A DNA stretch of 64,000 bases. Origin: Pseudomonadota bacterium. GTDB lineage: Bacteria; Pseudomonadota; Gammaproteobacteria; Burkholderiales; Gallionellaceae. Within the stretch, counting starts at the first letter, position 1, and the number at the start of each line of letters is the position of its first letter. The position numbers and the translations under genes are program-made. Location: positions 248,001 to 312,000 of the forward strand of contig JAJZUP010000002.1 of NCBI GenBank assembly GCA_021848465.1. The letters are read 5' to 3'. Below are positions 53,349 through 61,224 of this stretch, in pieces. The notes beneath the pieces were generated by a model that was not told the origin of the DNA, made no database searches, and was given only the letters and a program-made list of their open reading frames with translations.

Positions 53349-53582
53349 CTGCGCGCCATGAACCCTGACCTGCCGCAACCGCAACGCTCCGTCACCACCG
53401 TTCCCGAGTTCTGGGATTTCATGGTCAGAGGCAGCGCCCCGCTGGTGATGATGAAAAAGAAACTGGGGGAGGAACTGTGGCGCGAGAAGGAAAAGATCGC
53501 GCTGGGTTATCTGGAGGAAGTGCTGGCGGGGAAACAGAACGAGCTGACTTCGGATGCTTGGTTGGGGGTAGGGGCGAAGTAG
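53349..53582 (+). pseudogene. Broken duplicate of the methyltransferase 3' end
   Basis: From CTGCGCGCC onward this repeats the last part of the upstream methyltransferase almost base for base (AMNPDLPQPQRSVTT, VPEFWDFMV, KLGEELWREKEKIALGYLEE, WLGVGAK). About 99 nt are missing: the copy jumps from the first SVTT to the later VTTVPEF, consistent with deletion between short repeats of CCGTCAC[C/T]AC. The 5' two-thirds including the SAM site are absent, so it cannot be active. The track ORF 53319-53582 has no function by itself. Confidence 0.85.
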
Positions 53583-53675
53583 CGCCGAATGAGAGCAATG
53601 TCACTATGCTGGCAGAACCATACATAAGGTTGCCATCACAAATCGGTTGAAATAACTCAATACACGAGATCCACT

Positions 53676-54920
53676 ATGATTAATTTCGTTGCGCAAAACA
53701 ATCGTCGAAACGTAATTCTATTTATCCATGGATTTACGGGCGGGAAAGAGACTTGGCGAAACTCCAGCGGGGAATATTTCTATGACCTCCTGCATGAAGA
53801 CCAGAACATTCAAGAAAACTGCGATATTGCGACTTTTGAATATTTCTCAAAATTAACCACTATTTTGGTAGACACAAAATCAACCACACAGAAAATATTC
53901 GCCCTCTTTGGCGCAACGCCCACAAAGGCACCAAAAAATCTTGGGGTGGAAGAAATTGCAGAACTCCTTAGAACACAAATCAAGTTTAGATTGAAGTCGT
54001 ATGAACGTGTCTTTGTCATCGCTCATAGTATGGGGGGCTTAGTAGCGAAGTCCGCGATAGTTAAGGACTATAACGAAAATATTCAGAACAGAATTTCACT
54101 ATTCATTTCTTTAGCGGTACCGCATCTTGGAGCTGACCTTGCCAATTTAGGGAAATATATAGTCTCGCACCCACAGGTAAAGGACCTAAGCTCGATTGGT
54201 GACTTGATACCACATCTGAACAATCAGTGGATAAAAATAGAAAATCACCCAAAGATAAAATATTTCTACGGGACTTATGACAATGTAGTCCCAAAAGCTA
54301 GCGCAATAGGAACAGATACGATTCAGCAAGACATTGTCAGCTGCGATGACGATCACACTAGCATCTGCAAACCATCCAGTGAAAACACTATAACGGTAGT
54401 CGCAGCCAAAGATTTTATTAATCAGTCGATAAAAGAGGCAAAAATTTCCGATGATTTTGAATTCCAGTCACTCGAAGACGAAAAGCAATTTGATAACGAA
54501 TATTTCGTCCTAAAACTTCTAATCGCAGACGTACATCAAGCAACACTTAAAAACTCCAAAGAACATTTTCTGAATGCCGAGTACGCACGAAAGCTGTTTT
54601 CAAGTTCTTCAGATCAACAACAGCTCGTAGCTTTATATTCACGAATTCGCACGCTGTACCAAAACAGTTATGAATACTTTCTTAACAAGGACGGAAAAAT
54701 AGAAAAAGGGGGGCTACTGGTAAATGACGTCTACGAAAAAATAATTCGTGAAGATGCAAACTTCCTGAAGTCGAATCTCCCCTTTATAGCAGGGCTGCAT
54801 AAGATGGGAATGCTTCATCAGCTAGCAAATGACCTTGATCAGGACATTTGGTGGAGTGAGGATCACTCCATTGCTGCATTACAGGAATTGATTACAGCGA
54901 AGCATGATAATGAACACTAA
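53676..54920 (+). CDS. Alpha/beta-hydrolase effector of an ABC-3C-like system
   Basis: A 414-aa soluble protein. The N-terminal hydrolase domain (about 1-260) has the oxyanion motif FIHGFTGG, the nucleophile elbow VIAHSMGGLVAK (Ser118), an Asp in GTYDNVVPKASA and His in DDDHTSICKP, so the catalytic triad looks complete. The C-terminal helical region (about 265-414) with GLHKMGMLHQLANDLDQDIWW resembles the shared C-terminal part of third components in ABC-3C systems. It would cleave a lipid or ester when triggered. The gene and the two after it are strikingly A/T-rich compared with flanking genes. Confidence 0.75.
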   Translation: MINFVAQNNRRNVILFIHGFTGGKETWRNSSGEYFYDLLHEDQNIQENCDIATFEYFSKLTTILVDTKSTTQKIFALFGATPTKAPKNLGVEEIAELLRTQIKFRLKSYERVFVIAHSMGGLVAKSAIVKDYNENIQNRISLFISLAVPHLGADLANLGKYIVSHPQVKDLSSIGDLIPHLNNQWIKIENHPKIKYFYGTYDNVVPKASAIGTDTIQQDIVSCDDDHTSICKPSSENTITVVAAKDFINQSIKEAKISDDFEFQSLEDEKQFDNEYFVLKLLIADVHQATLKNSKEHFLNAEYARKLFSSSSDQQQLVALYSRIRTLYQNSYEYFLNKDGKIEKGGLLVNDVYEKIIREDANFLKSNLPFIAGLHKMGMLHQLANDLDQDIWWSEDHSIAALQELITAKHDNEH

Positions 54921-55419
54921 TAGCCTGCCTTTCTTTGACCCAACCAAGGACATCGATTTGAATGTCGGGATACTACTGATTCTGCTTAATTCCTTAGCCA
55001 GATCAAACCGCGGCACCCTTTTGATAAACAACGAAAAGCTACACGCATATTTTTATCTGGTTAGAAACCCCGTATTGCTTGACCGGCTACTGGTTCAACT
55101 GGGCAGAACTGGGGTTCCTCTAGATGAGGCGGAGTTGTATTCAGTCAATAGCATCTCAATAAATCTAGACCCACTCTTTGACTCCAGTTGGATCAAAGCG
55201 CTAATAGGTTTTGCTGCCTCAAAGAATTTAATTGCGGTGGAGTATAGAAAAACTGACGGCTTTATGTACTACCTGACTGATGAGGGAATAAGTATTGCCC
55301 AACAACTTGGAGGTGAATATTTCTCTCTCGTTGAAAAATACGTTCGCGGCATTGACCAAATAAAGTCGTTACCGACCTCAGAGCTAACTAAATCACTTAA
55401 TAACTTATTTAGAGGTTAA
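54904..55419 (+). CDS. Small middle component of an ABC-3C-like system
   Basis: A 171-aa protein overlapping the hydrolase gene by 17 nt and ending 1 nt before the ATPase gene. It looks helical and winged-helix-like, with DLNVGILLILLNSLAR, a central helix LHAYFYLVRNPVLLDRLLVQLG and FMYYLTDEGISIAQQL near the end. Size, position and the LTDEG-type wing match the small middle components that accompany ABC-3C ATPases. Function: probably links ATPase and effector. The ATG at 54910 is an alternative start. Confidence 0.65.
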   Translation: MIMNTNSLPFFDPTKDIDLNVGILLILLNSLARSNRGTLLINNEKLHAYFYLVRNPVLLDRLLVQLGRTGVPLDEAELYSVNSISINLDPLFDSSWIKALIGFAASKNLIAVEYRKTDGFMYYLTDEGISIAQQLGGEYFSLVEKYVRGIDQIKSLPTSELTKSLNNLFRG

Positions 55420-55420
55420 G

Positions 55421-57400
55421 TTGAACATGATCAATCCTAGCATCTTGGTGCAACGCCTAATACTAGTTGGGCATCGAAAAAACTACATAGTGCCTTTTAA
55501 TCGTGGCGTAAACATTATTTATGGAGATTCTACAACTGGGAAATCAAGCATCCTCGAGCTGATTAATTATCTTCTTGGGAGTTCGACATTCATATACGAC
55601 AGCGAAATTGAATCCTCAGTTAACTATGCTGCCCTTGAGATCAAACTAAATGACCAACCTTATCTCATAACGAGAGATATATTCGACAGCAGCAAATTGA
55701 TAGCCGTCTATCCAACAGACTTCGAAAAGCAACACTTATGCTTCCCGAAGAAATATGCTCCAAGCTCAAAAGTTTCCGTGGAAAACGATGGTCTATTTTC
55801 CGATTTCCTTCTGGATGCACTAAACCTGCCAATTCTCAAGGTACGGGAGGCGCCCACAAAAGCAGACTCTCCTATGATTAGGCTTAGCTTTAGGGATGTA
55901 TTTAAGTACTGCTACCTCAAACAAGATGATGTGGGCAGCAAACAAATTTTGAGTTTTGGAAATTGGGCCGTCCATTCAAAAAATATGCAAACTTTCCGCT
56001 ACTTTTTCAATTTGCTTGATACCAACATCACCGATTCAGAGGCCGAACTTTCAAGACTCACATCTGAAAGAAACCATCTCGAAAATAGATACGAATCAAT
56101 CTCAGACTTTTTGAGAGAGACAAAGTTTGCTTCAGCAATTGGCATCGAGGACTCTCGTCAGCAGCTTCAGGAGCGGCTTGAGATTCTTAGAAATCAGCTC
56201 TCCGACATAAGCAATAAGATTGTTGCTGACTCTGAAAGATATAACGCACTAAAAAGCATACTGACTGACATTTCAACCAAAATACTAGTGCACGAAAGTG
56301 AAAGAACCTCGGCCGAAACTGCCATTGAAAGATATTCCCGCCTTAAGAATGATTATGTAACCGATATTAATAAAATCAAGGCTGTCAGATTAGCGAAAGA
56401 CATTATCGGGGTTTCAAAGGCAGAACATTTCACATGCCCAATATGCGATACAAAAATTGACCTAAAACAAACAAAAGAAAAGTTCGAGGTTAATGAGAAA
56501 GATAATTTAGGCCATGAATCAAATTTACTTGGTAGGCGGATTAGAGAGCTAGACCAGCTCATTGAGCACGAAAGAAACACCCACAGATCGTCTTCCCTAA
56601 ATCTCGCGAAGCTAGCTGAGGACCAGCTTCGGGCCAGAAGAATGTTAGACGAGGAAACTGCAGAAATAGTCACTCCATACTTATCTGAGAGGGATGGCAT
56701 TTCAGCCGAACTCGCGACAACACAGGAAAAGCTAAGGCAGCTGGACCAATCCTTGCGGGTGCGCAATCAACACAAGTACATTCAAGACGAAATAGCAAAG
56801 CTCCATTCAAGAATTGGTAGGCTCCAGGAAAGTTTGGAGCAACTGAAGAAGAATGCACCTTCCCTCACAGCAATTCTAGGTACCTTAGGCGATTTGCTAG
56901 ATTCATATCTTGAGCGGGTGAATATTAAAGACAGACGGGATGTCAGAATTAACGATAAGAATTTTTTGCCAATTCTTAGAAACAGAGAATACTTCAACGT
57001 TACTTCTGGTGGACTTAGAACCATCCTGTCAATTGGATATTTTGCCAGCCTTCTAAAATATTCACTTTCAGAAAATACTAATCTGCCTTCTTTCTTGATG
57101 ATTGATACCGTTGGGAAGTATTTAGCTAAAACACATGCACGATACAACGACACAGATATCAATGAAGATAAGAAAGAAAGTATTTCTGACCCCACCAAGT
57201 ACAGCAACATTTATGAATTCTTGATTGAAATCGCGGAAACTGCGGAGGAGAACGGAAAAATTTGTCAGATTATTCTTGTTGATAATGATGTTCCGAGAAA
57301 TATCCAAGAGAAATATGCTGGTTTTATTGCAGCGCACTACAGTTCAAGTGGTGAAAATGGCTTGCCATTTGGCTTAATTGACGACATCCAGCAAGCATAA
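55421..57400 (+). CDS. SMC/Rad50-like ATPase of an ABC-3C-like system
   Basis: A 659-aa ATPase. Walker A is YGDSTTGKSSI (about 35-43). Two long coiled-coil arms (about 205-330 and 350-500) flank a zinc-hook-like CPICDTKI (about 338). The ABC signature-like TSGGLRTILS and Walker B-like FLMIDTVG are near residues 525-570; note Thr where the catalytic Glu usually follows the Asp. Overall it resembles the DUF3732-type ABC ATPases of conflict systems. It probably senses or binds DNA and controls the hydrolase. Start: TTG at 55421 with AGAGG 5 nt upstream, or ATG at 55427. Confidence 0.78.
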   Translation: MNMINPSILVQRLILVGHRKNYIVPFNRGVNIIYGDSTTGKSSILELINYLLGSSTFIYDSEIESSVNYAALEIKLNDQPYLITRDIFDSSKLIAVYPTDFEKQHLCFPKKYAPSSKVSVENDGLFSDFLLDALNLPILKVREAPTKADSPMIRLSFRDVFKYCYLKQDDVGSKQILSFGNWAVHSKNMQTFRYFFNLLDTNITDSEAELSRLTSERNHLENRYESISDFLRETKFASAIGIEDSRQQLQERLEILRNQLSDISNKIVADSERYNALKSILTDISTKILVHESERTSAETAIERYSRLKNDYVTDINKIKAVRLAKDIIGVSKAEHFTCPICDTKIDLKQTKEKFEVNEKDNLGHESNLLGRRIRELDQLIEHERNTHRSSSLNLAKLAEDQLRARRMLDEETAEIVTPYLSERDGISAELATTQEKLRQLDQSLRVRNQHKYIQDEIAKLHSRIGRLQESLEQLKKNAPSLTAILGTLGDLLDSYLERVNIKDRRDVRINDKNFLPILRNREYFNVTSGGLRTILSIGYFASLLKYSLSENTNLPSFLMIDTVGKYLAKTHARYNDTDINEDKKESISDPTKYSNIYEFLIEIAETAEENGKICQIILVDNDVPRNIQEKYAGFIAAHYSSSGENGLPFGLIDDIQQA

Positions 57401-57427
57401 GACCGCTTCGCATATTTCTGAAGTCCC

Positions 57428-57585
57428 ATGGCCCCCCCATCCCCACCCTAGGCTCCGCCAAATTCGACGCTCGCGGCGAGCTGCGCCTCGCCGAGCGCCT
57501 AAAAGACTGCCTCGAAGACAACGCCTGGGTGTGGCACAACATTCCGGTGGGGCCGTTCGACAAGCGCGCCTTTCCGCATTCTTGA
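57428..57585 (+). pseudogene. NERD-domain protein remnant, frameshifted in a C tract
   Basis: The frame giving TLGSAKFDARGEL then RLAERLKDCLEDNAWVWHNIPVGP matches the start of NERD (nuclease-related) domain proteins, often fused to helicases. An ATG at 57428 would open this frame if the run of seven C had eight. The reading ends soon after at TGA (RAFPHS), where the next locus's operator begins. So both a frameshift and loss of the rest are evident. GC-rich, unlike the ABC-3C genes before it. Confidence 0.6.
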
Positions 57586-57652
57586 AATAAGAATATTGAC
57601 TTTAACGAATTGTCGCCCGTACCATTCGCCGCATCATTCTTATTTCGAGAAT
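57578..57652 (+). promoter_or_regulatory. Promoter flanked by two near-identical operators (AbiE-like pair)
   Basis: ATTCTTGAAATAAGAAT (57578-57594) has perfect 6-bp arms. Its reverse complement with one mismatch, ATTCTTATTTCGAGAAT, lies at 57636-57652, 58 bp away centre to centre. Between them TTGACT (57596-57601), 18 nt, and TACCAT (57620-57625) form a plausible promoter. The second operator ends 7 nt before the ATG. This suits negative autoregulation by the winged-helix protein. Confidence 0.7.
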
Positions 57653-57659
57653 AAAGAAT

Positions 57660-58196
57660 ATGGCAAAAGTCAGCAATAAGCAGATCGTGCTCAAGCCGCA
57701 GGATTTATATGTCTTGCTGGCCTTGTTGAGCCGGGGCGGCGGGAGTGTTGGTTATCCAGAGTTGGCGGAGCAAACGGGGTTGGCGGTGTCGGCCGTGCAT
57801 GGGGCATTGAAGCGTGCGGCGGCGGCGCAGTTGGCGATGTTTCAGGATCGCCGCCCGGTGGTGCTGAAGACGCAATTGCGCGAATTCCTGTTGCATGGCG
57901 CGAAGTATGTTTTTCCTCCGGTCTGGGGTTCGCTGGCGCGCGGTGTGCCGACCGGATATGCGGCGGCACCTTTGAATGCTTTGATTGCGCCCTCTTCCGA
58001 CCCGGTGCCGGTCTGGCCGCATCCCAAGGGAACCGTGCGAGGTGTAAGCCTGGCGCCTTTGTATCCTTCGGTTGCGGCGGCGGCGCTCAAGGATGAGAAG
58101 CTGCATGCCATCCTTGCCCTGTTCGATGCGCTGCGCTGCGGGCAGGCGCGCGAACGCAGCGCAGCGCAAAAATTGCTGGATGAGTTTTTTCAGTGA
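57660..58196 (+). CDS. Winged-helix regulator/antitoxin paired with a nucleotidyltransferase
   Basis: A 178-aa protein. The N-terminal winged helix (about 12-70: LLALLSRGGGSVGYPELAEQTGLAVSAVHGALKRA) should bind the twin operators. The rest is poorly defined, with a helical C-terminus (LHAILALFDALRCG, QKLLDEFF). It overlaps the nucleotidyltransferase start by 4 nt. The arrangement equals the type IV AbiEi/AbiEii antitoxin-toxin modules, though the antitoxin sequence differs from the typical AbiEi. Antitoxin role is inferred. Confidence 0.65.
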   Translation: MAKVSNKQIVLKPQDLYVLLALLSRGGGSVGYPELAEQTGLAVSAVHGALKRAAAAQLAMFQDRRPVVLKTQLREFLLHGAKYVFPPVWGSLARGVPTGYAAAPLNALIAPSSDPVPVWPHPKGTVRGVSLAPLYPSVAAAALKDEKLHAILALFDALRCGQARERSAAQKLLDEFFQ

Positions 58197-58894
58197 GGCC
58201 GCAATATCCGAATTTACCCAAGGTGGAGTTGATCGCGCGGGCGCTCGGAGGGTTACGTGAGCAATTGGTGTTTGTGGGCGGCTGTGCGGTGGATTTGTTG
58301 CTGACCGATGCGGCTGCCGCCCCTTCGCGGGTGACTTACGATGTAGATCTGGTGGCGCAGGTTACTGCATTGCCTGACTATCACAAGCTGGAGGAAGCGT
58401 TTGTCGAGCTGGGTTTCAAGCGCGATGTGTCGAAAGCTGCACCGATCTGCCGCTGGCGCTTCGGCAATCTGGAGGTGGACTTGATGCCCACGGATACCCG
58501 AATTCTGGGTTTTTCCAACCGCTGGTATCCGCTGGCGATGGAGTCGGCGCAAGTTATTACGCTGCCGAGCGGAACAACGATACGCCTGATCGCCGCCCCG
58601 GTGTTTGTGGCGACCAAGCTGGAGGCGTTTGCGGATCGCGGTCAAGCCGATTTTCTGGGCAGCCACGATCTGGAAGATATTGTGAATGTGCTGGATGGCA
58701 GGCCGGAGATCGTTGAGGAAATCACCGCAAGCCCGGTTGAATTGCAGCGCTATCTGGCGGACCGGTGCGAGGCACTGCGGGCAAATCCAAAATTCATGGA
58801 TGCCGTCCATGGAATGATTTTCCCGGATGAATCACATGCCGAGCGTGTACGGTCATTGACTGAAAAGCTACGGCAGATTGCACAGGCCGCATAA
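58193..58894 (+). CDS. AbiEii/MenT-like nucleotidyltransferase (predicted toxin)
   Basis: A 233-aa protein of the DNA polymerase-beta type nucleotidyltransferase fold. LVFVGGCAVDLLL and, after an insert, TYDVDLVAQV provide the GG...DxD catalytic pattern. EVDLMPTD supplies the third acidic residue, and FVATKLEAFADRG matches the family's Lys-containing helix. Relatives transfer nucleotides to tRNA or act as GTP-dependent toxins. It is co-translated with the winged-helix gene. GC content is near that of the host, so acquisition may be old. Confidence 0.75.
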   Translation: MRPQYPNLPKVELIARALGGLREQLVFVGGCAVDLLLTDAAAAPSRVTYDVDLVAQVTALPDYHKLEEAFVELGFKRDVSKAAPICRWRFGNLEVDLMPTDTRILGFSNRWYPLAMESAQVITLPSGTTIRLIAAPVFVATKLEAFADRGQADFLGSHDLEDIVNVLDGRPEIVEEITASPVELQRYLADRCEALRANPKFMDAVHGMIFPDESHAERVRSLTEKLRQIAQAA

Positions 58895-58908
58895 TTCTTA
58901 AATCTCCC

Positions 58909-59298
58909 TTACGCCCCCTGCGGCACATAAAACTTCACCGTCTTGCGCGATTTGGCATGGCGCTTGTGCGTGACCACGCCCTTGATGATCTGTAGCCCGG
59001 CGATGGCGGTGGCGGGATAAGCGGGGTTGAGCGCGTGCAGTTGCCAGCCGCCTTGTTCGTCGCGCTGTAGTTGGCGAAAGATGAAGTCTTCCTTTGCCAC
59101 TTCGGCGATGACGTAATCGCCGGGCGCAGCGGGGCGGCCCATTTCGATGACGAGGATTTCGCCTTCGGCAAATTCGGGTTGCATGCTGTCGCCCAACACC
59201 ATGAGGGCGACGAGTTCCTTGCCGGAGCAGTTGCTGCCCGCCTCCTCTGCGGCAGGGGCTGAGACGACGGGGATGGAAAGGGGTTTGCGCGTTTGCAT
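58909..59298 (-). CDS. S24/LexA-like peptidase-fold protein, catalytic Lys replaced
   Basis: A 129-aa protein. VLGDSMQPEFAEGEILVIEMG is the S24 signature with its serine, and GDYVIAEVAKEDFIFRQLQR follows. At the position where LexA and UmuD carry the catalytic Lys (xxVKxL) this protein reads FIFRQL, so Arg replaces Lys and self-cleavage may be lost. No helix-turn-helix is present in the preferred frame (start ATG 59298, GGAAG upstream). It resembles short S24 proteins of unknown role. It is convergent with the AbiE-like pair. Confidence 0.72.
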   Translation of the reverse strand: MQTRKPLSIPVVSAPAAEEAGSNCSGKELVALMVLGDSMQPEFAEGEILVIEMGRPAAPGDYVIAEVAKEDFIFRQLQRDEQGGWQLHALNPAYPATAIAGLQIIKGVVTHKRHAKSRKTVKFYVPQGA

Positions 59299-59456
59299 GG
59301 TTCTGGCTTCCGGGTTGAAGCGCGGATGATAACGGCATTTCCGCAGGCGATGCACCCACTCATGGCAGGGGCTTGCGCCACTCCCCCGAACGGGGCATAG
59401 CAGCTCATCCGGCCTTCCGGTAGAGTCGCGCCCTGCTTTCATACCGGTAGGCTGCC

Positions 59457-59732
59457 ATGGACACTGAAGAACTGAGCAAGGAACAACGCATCCTGCGCCT
59501 GATGCGCAAGACGCTGGGCAATGTGGTGCGCGATGTCACGCCGCTGGGCGGCCGCCCCAACCCGCTGACCGGCGACACGATCCAGGACATCAAGGATTGC
59601 TTCGCGCTGATTTCCGAACGCGAGCGGGAATTGGCCGAACAGCTCAATTTCGATTCGTCGCGCCCGTATTTCCGCGATGGCGCGCAGCCCAGCGCACAGG
59701 TGCTCAGCTTCGTGAAGCCGGGCAAGGAGTAA
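59457..59732 (+). CDS. Conserved small protein of unknown function
   Basis: A 91-aa soluble, charged protein (EELSKEQRILRLMRKTLGNVVRDVTP, then IQDIKDCFALISERERELAEQL). Probably helical. No motif I know. It lies just before the dispersed repeat and before the next unknown gene on the same strand. Codon use is host-like and the ATG is well placed, so I consider it real. Confidence 0.6.
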   Translation: MDTEELSKEQRILRLMRKTLGNVVRDVTPLGGRPNPLTGDTIQDIKDCFALISERERELAEQLNFDSSRPYFRDGAQPSAQVLSFVKPGKE

Positions 59733-59736
59733 TTCG

Positions 59737-59848
59737 GTCATGCCGGTGCCAGCCGGTATCCAGCGGTTTTATTATTAACTCCATCAAGGTTTGTCCTGCT
59801 GCGCAGGGCTGTTGCAATTGACTGGATACCGGCCTGCGCCGGTATGAC
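59737..59848. repeat. Dispersed inverted-repeat element (REP/MITE-like)
   Basis: GTCATGCCGGTGCCAGCCGGTATCCAG (arms shown in part) at 59737-59763 faces its near reverse complement at 59822-59848; 23 of 27 positions agree. The minus strand translates in part to HTGAGRYP, a hallmark of a short repeat scattered in many proteobacterial genomes. Only one copy occurs in this window. It could fold into a long hairpin and end transcription of the upstream gene. Confidence 0.7.
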
Positions 59849-59873
59849 GATATACGAGGATTACAGGATAGCC

Positions 59874-60554
59874 ATGAGCAAGAATTTTGTAGAAATCAAA
59901 AGCGCCGCGCAGGAAGGCGGCCCCGCCGAACTCGCACAGGAACTGGCCGCCAAGTTGCAGGCCTTGCAGGCGCTGGACGACAGCGAGACGTTGGCGCGGG
60001 TGCGCTTGCAACTGGACGCTGCCGAACTGCTGACGCGGCTGGAACGCAAGAGCGATGCCTGGACACTGGCGCGCAATGCCTTCGATTCGGCGCTGGCGCA
60101 GGAAGCCTGGGCGGACGCGGTGGAAGCATGCGATGTGCTGTTCCAGTGCGGGCAGCCGGAATCCATCGCCGCGCTCGGCATGGGCGTGTGGCTGTCGGTA
60201 AGTTTCCCGGTGAACCCGGAGCTGACGCTGGCGATGCTGGCGCACATCGTGGAAGAAACGCCGCACCATGCCGACGGTGCAGCGCTGGCCGCCGTGGCCG
60301 CGCGCTATGTGATCGACCTGCGCGCCAATGACGAACAACACGAAAGCCTCGCCTTCTTCGCCAACAATCTGATCGCCCAAGTTGCGGAGCGTCACGGCCA
60401 GGTGCGCGACCAGGCCGCGCTCGACGCCTGGATGGACCGGCTGGAGCTGCGCGACCCGCAAGATTTCCTGCCGCGCCTGGGCCAGGTGGTGAATATCCTG
60501 GTCGGCAACGCCTGGTGGTTCGACCGCGACGAGCTGCGCAACAAGTTCGACTGA
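59874..60554 (+). CDS. Conserved helical-repeat protein of unknown function
   Basis: A 226-aa cytoplasmic protein, Ala- and Leu-rich and probably all alpha-helical, with TPR-like spacing (ARVRLQLDAAELLTRLER, AWADAVEACDVLFQCGQ, LAAVAARYVIDLRAND). No catalytic motif is seen. The ATG at 59874 follows AGGA; the track start adds residues encoded by the dispersed repeat. I can give no function. Confidence 0.6.
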   Translation: MSKNFVEIKSAAQEGGPAELAQELAAKLQALQALDDSETLARVRLQLDAAELLTRLERKSDAWTLARNAFDSALAQEAWADAVEACDVLFQCGQPESIAALGMGVWLSVSFPVNPELTLAMLAHIVEETPHHADGAALAAVAARYVIDLRANDEQHESLAFFANNLIAQVAERHGQVRDQAALDAWMDRLELRDPQDFLPRLGQVVNILVGNAWWFDRDELRNKFD

Positions 60555-60642
60555 GGCGCAACAGCGGCGCCCCCGTTGATCTCGACATAGGGAAGCGCTG
60601 CGGCTATCCTCATGACAAACTCAACCGCCATGGAGTTCTGTC

Positions 60643-60912
60643 ATGCCTACCATCAGCATGTTTTTCGGCATCCTCATCCGCATGTACTTCTTCGATGATA
60701 AGCAGCACCATGCGCCGCACATTCATGCCGAGTGCCAAGGGGAACAGGCTGTTTATCTGATCGAAACCGGTGAGCGCATTTCGGGTAATATGCCCGCCAC
60801 CAAAGAAAAATTGATCCAGGCATGGATGGTCATTCACAAGGATGAACTTTTTGCCGACTGGGAATTGGCTGTTAAAGGTGAGGAGCCGTTCCGAATCGAG
60901 CCGTTACGTTAG
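60643..60912 (+). CDS. DUF4160-family protein
   Basis: An 89-aa protein matching DUF4160: PTISMFFGILIRMYFFD, then HHAPHIHAEC and ERISGNMP and a C-terminal AWMVIHKDELFADWELA. Members nearly always pair with a DUF2442 protein, as here with a 2-8-nt gap. The pair is often listed among candidate toxin-antitoxin-like units; the activity is unknown. The HxPHxH motif may bind metal. Confidence 0.85.
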   Translation: MPTISMFFGILIRMYFFDDKQHHAPHIHAECQGEQAVYLIETGERISGNMPATKEKLIQAWMVIHKDELFADWELAVKGEEPFRIEPLR

Positions 60913-60920
60913 AGATGCTT

Positions 60921-61175
60921 ATGAATCCGCATGTCGCCATTGTCAAACCGCTGGAAAATTTTGAATTACTGCTGACCTTCACATCCGGTGAGCAGCGAAT
61001 TTTTGATGCGAAGCCTTATCTCGATAAAGGCGTGTTCAAACGTCTGCGCGAGAAAAATTGTTTTATGGGAGCGCGCGTCGTTTCCGGTTCCGTGGAATGG
61101 CCCGGCGAAATCGACCTCAGCTACGACACCCTGTATCTGGAAAGCCAGCCCTTTAGTTCACAAATCGCCGCTTGA
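60921..61175 (+). CDS. DUF2442-family protein
   Basis: An 84-aa protein of the DUF2442 family: VKPLENFELLLTFTSGEQRIFDAKPYL, then GVFKRLREKNCFMGARVVSGSVEWPGEIDLSYDTLYLES. It is the regular partner of DUF4160. I choose the ATG at 60921 over 60915 for ribosome-site spacing. Some relatives show DNA-binding features, so it may be the antitoxin or regulator of the pair; this is inference. Confidence 0.85.
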   Translation: MNPHVAIVKPLENFELLLTFTSGEQRIFDAKPYLDKGVFKRLREKNCFMGARVVSGSVEWPGEIDLSYDTLYLESQPFSSQIAA

Positions 61176-61224
61176 TCCAGACAAGTCCGGATGAACACAT
61201 CCGGGCCACTTGTCGCTCCACTCT

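Noticed and set aside
57378-57590. 70-aa plus-strand ORF after the ABC-3C ATPase
   Set aside because: Out of frame with the NERD-like sequence and Arg/Pro-rich; the remnant in the other frame explains the region.
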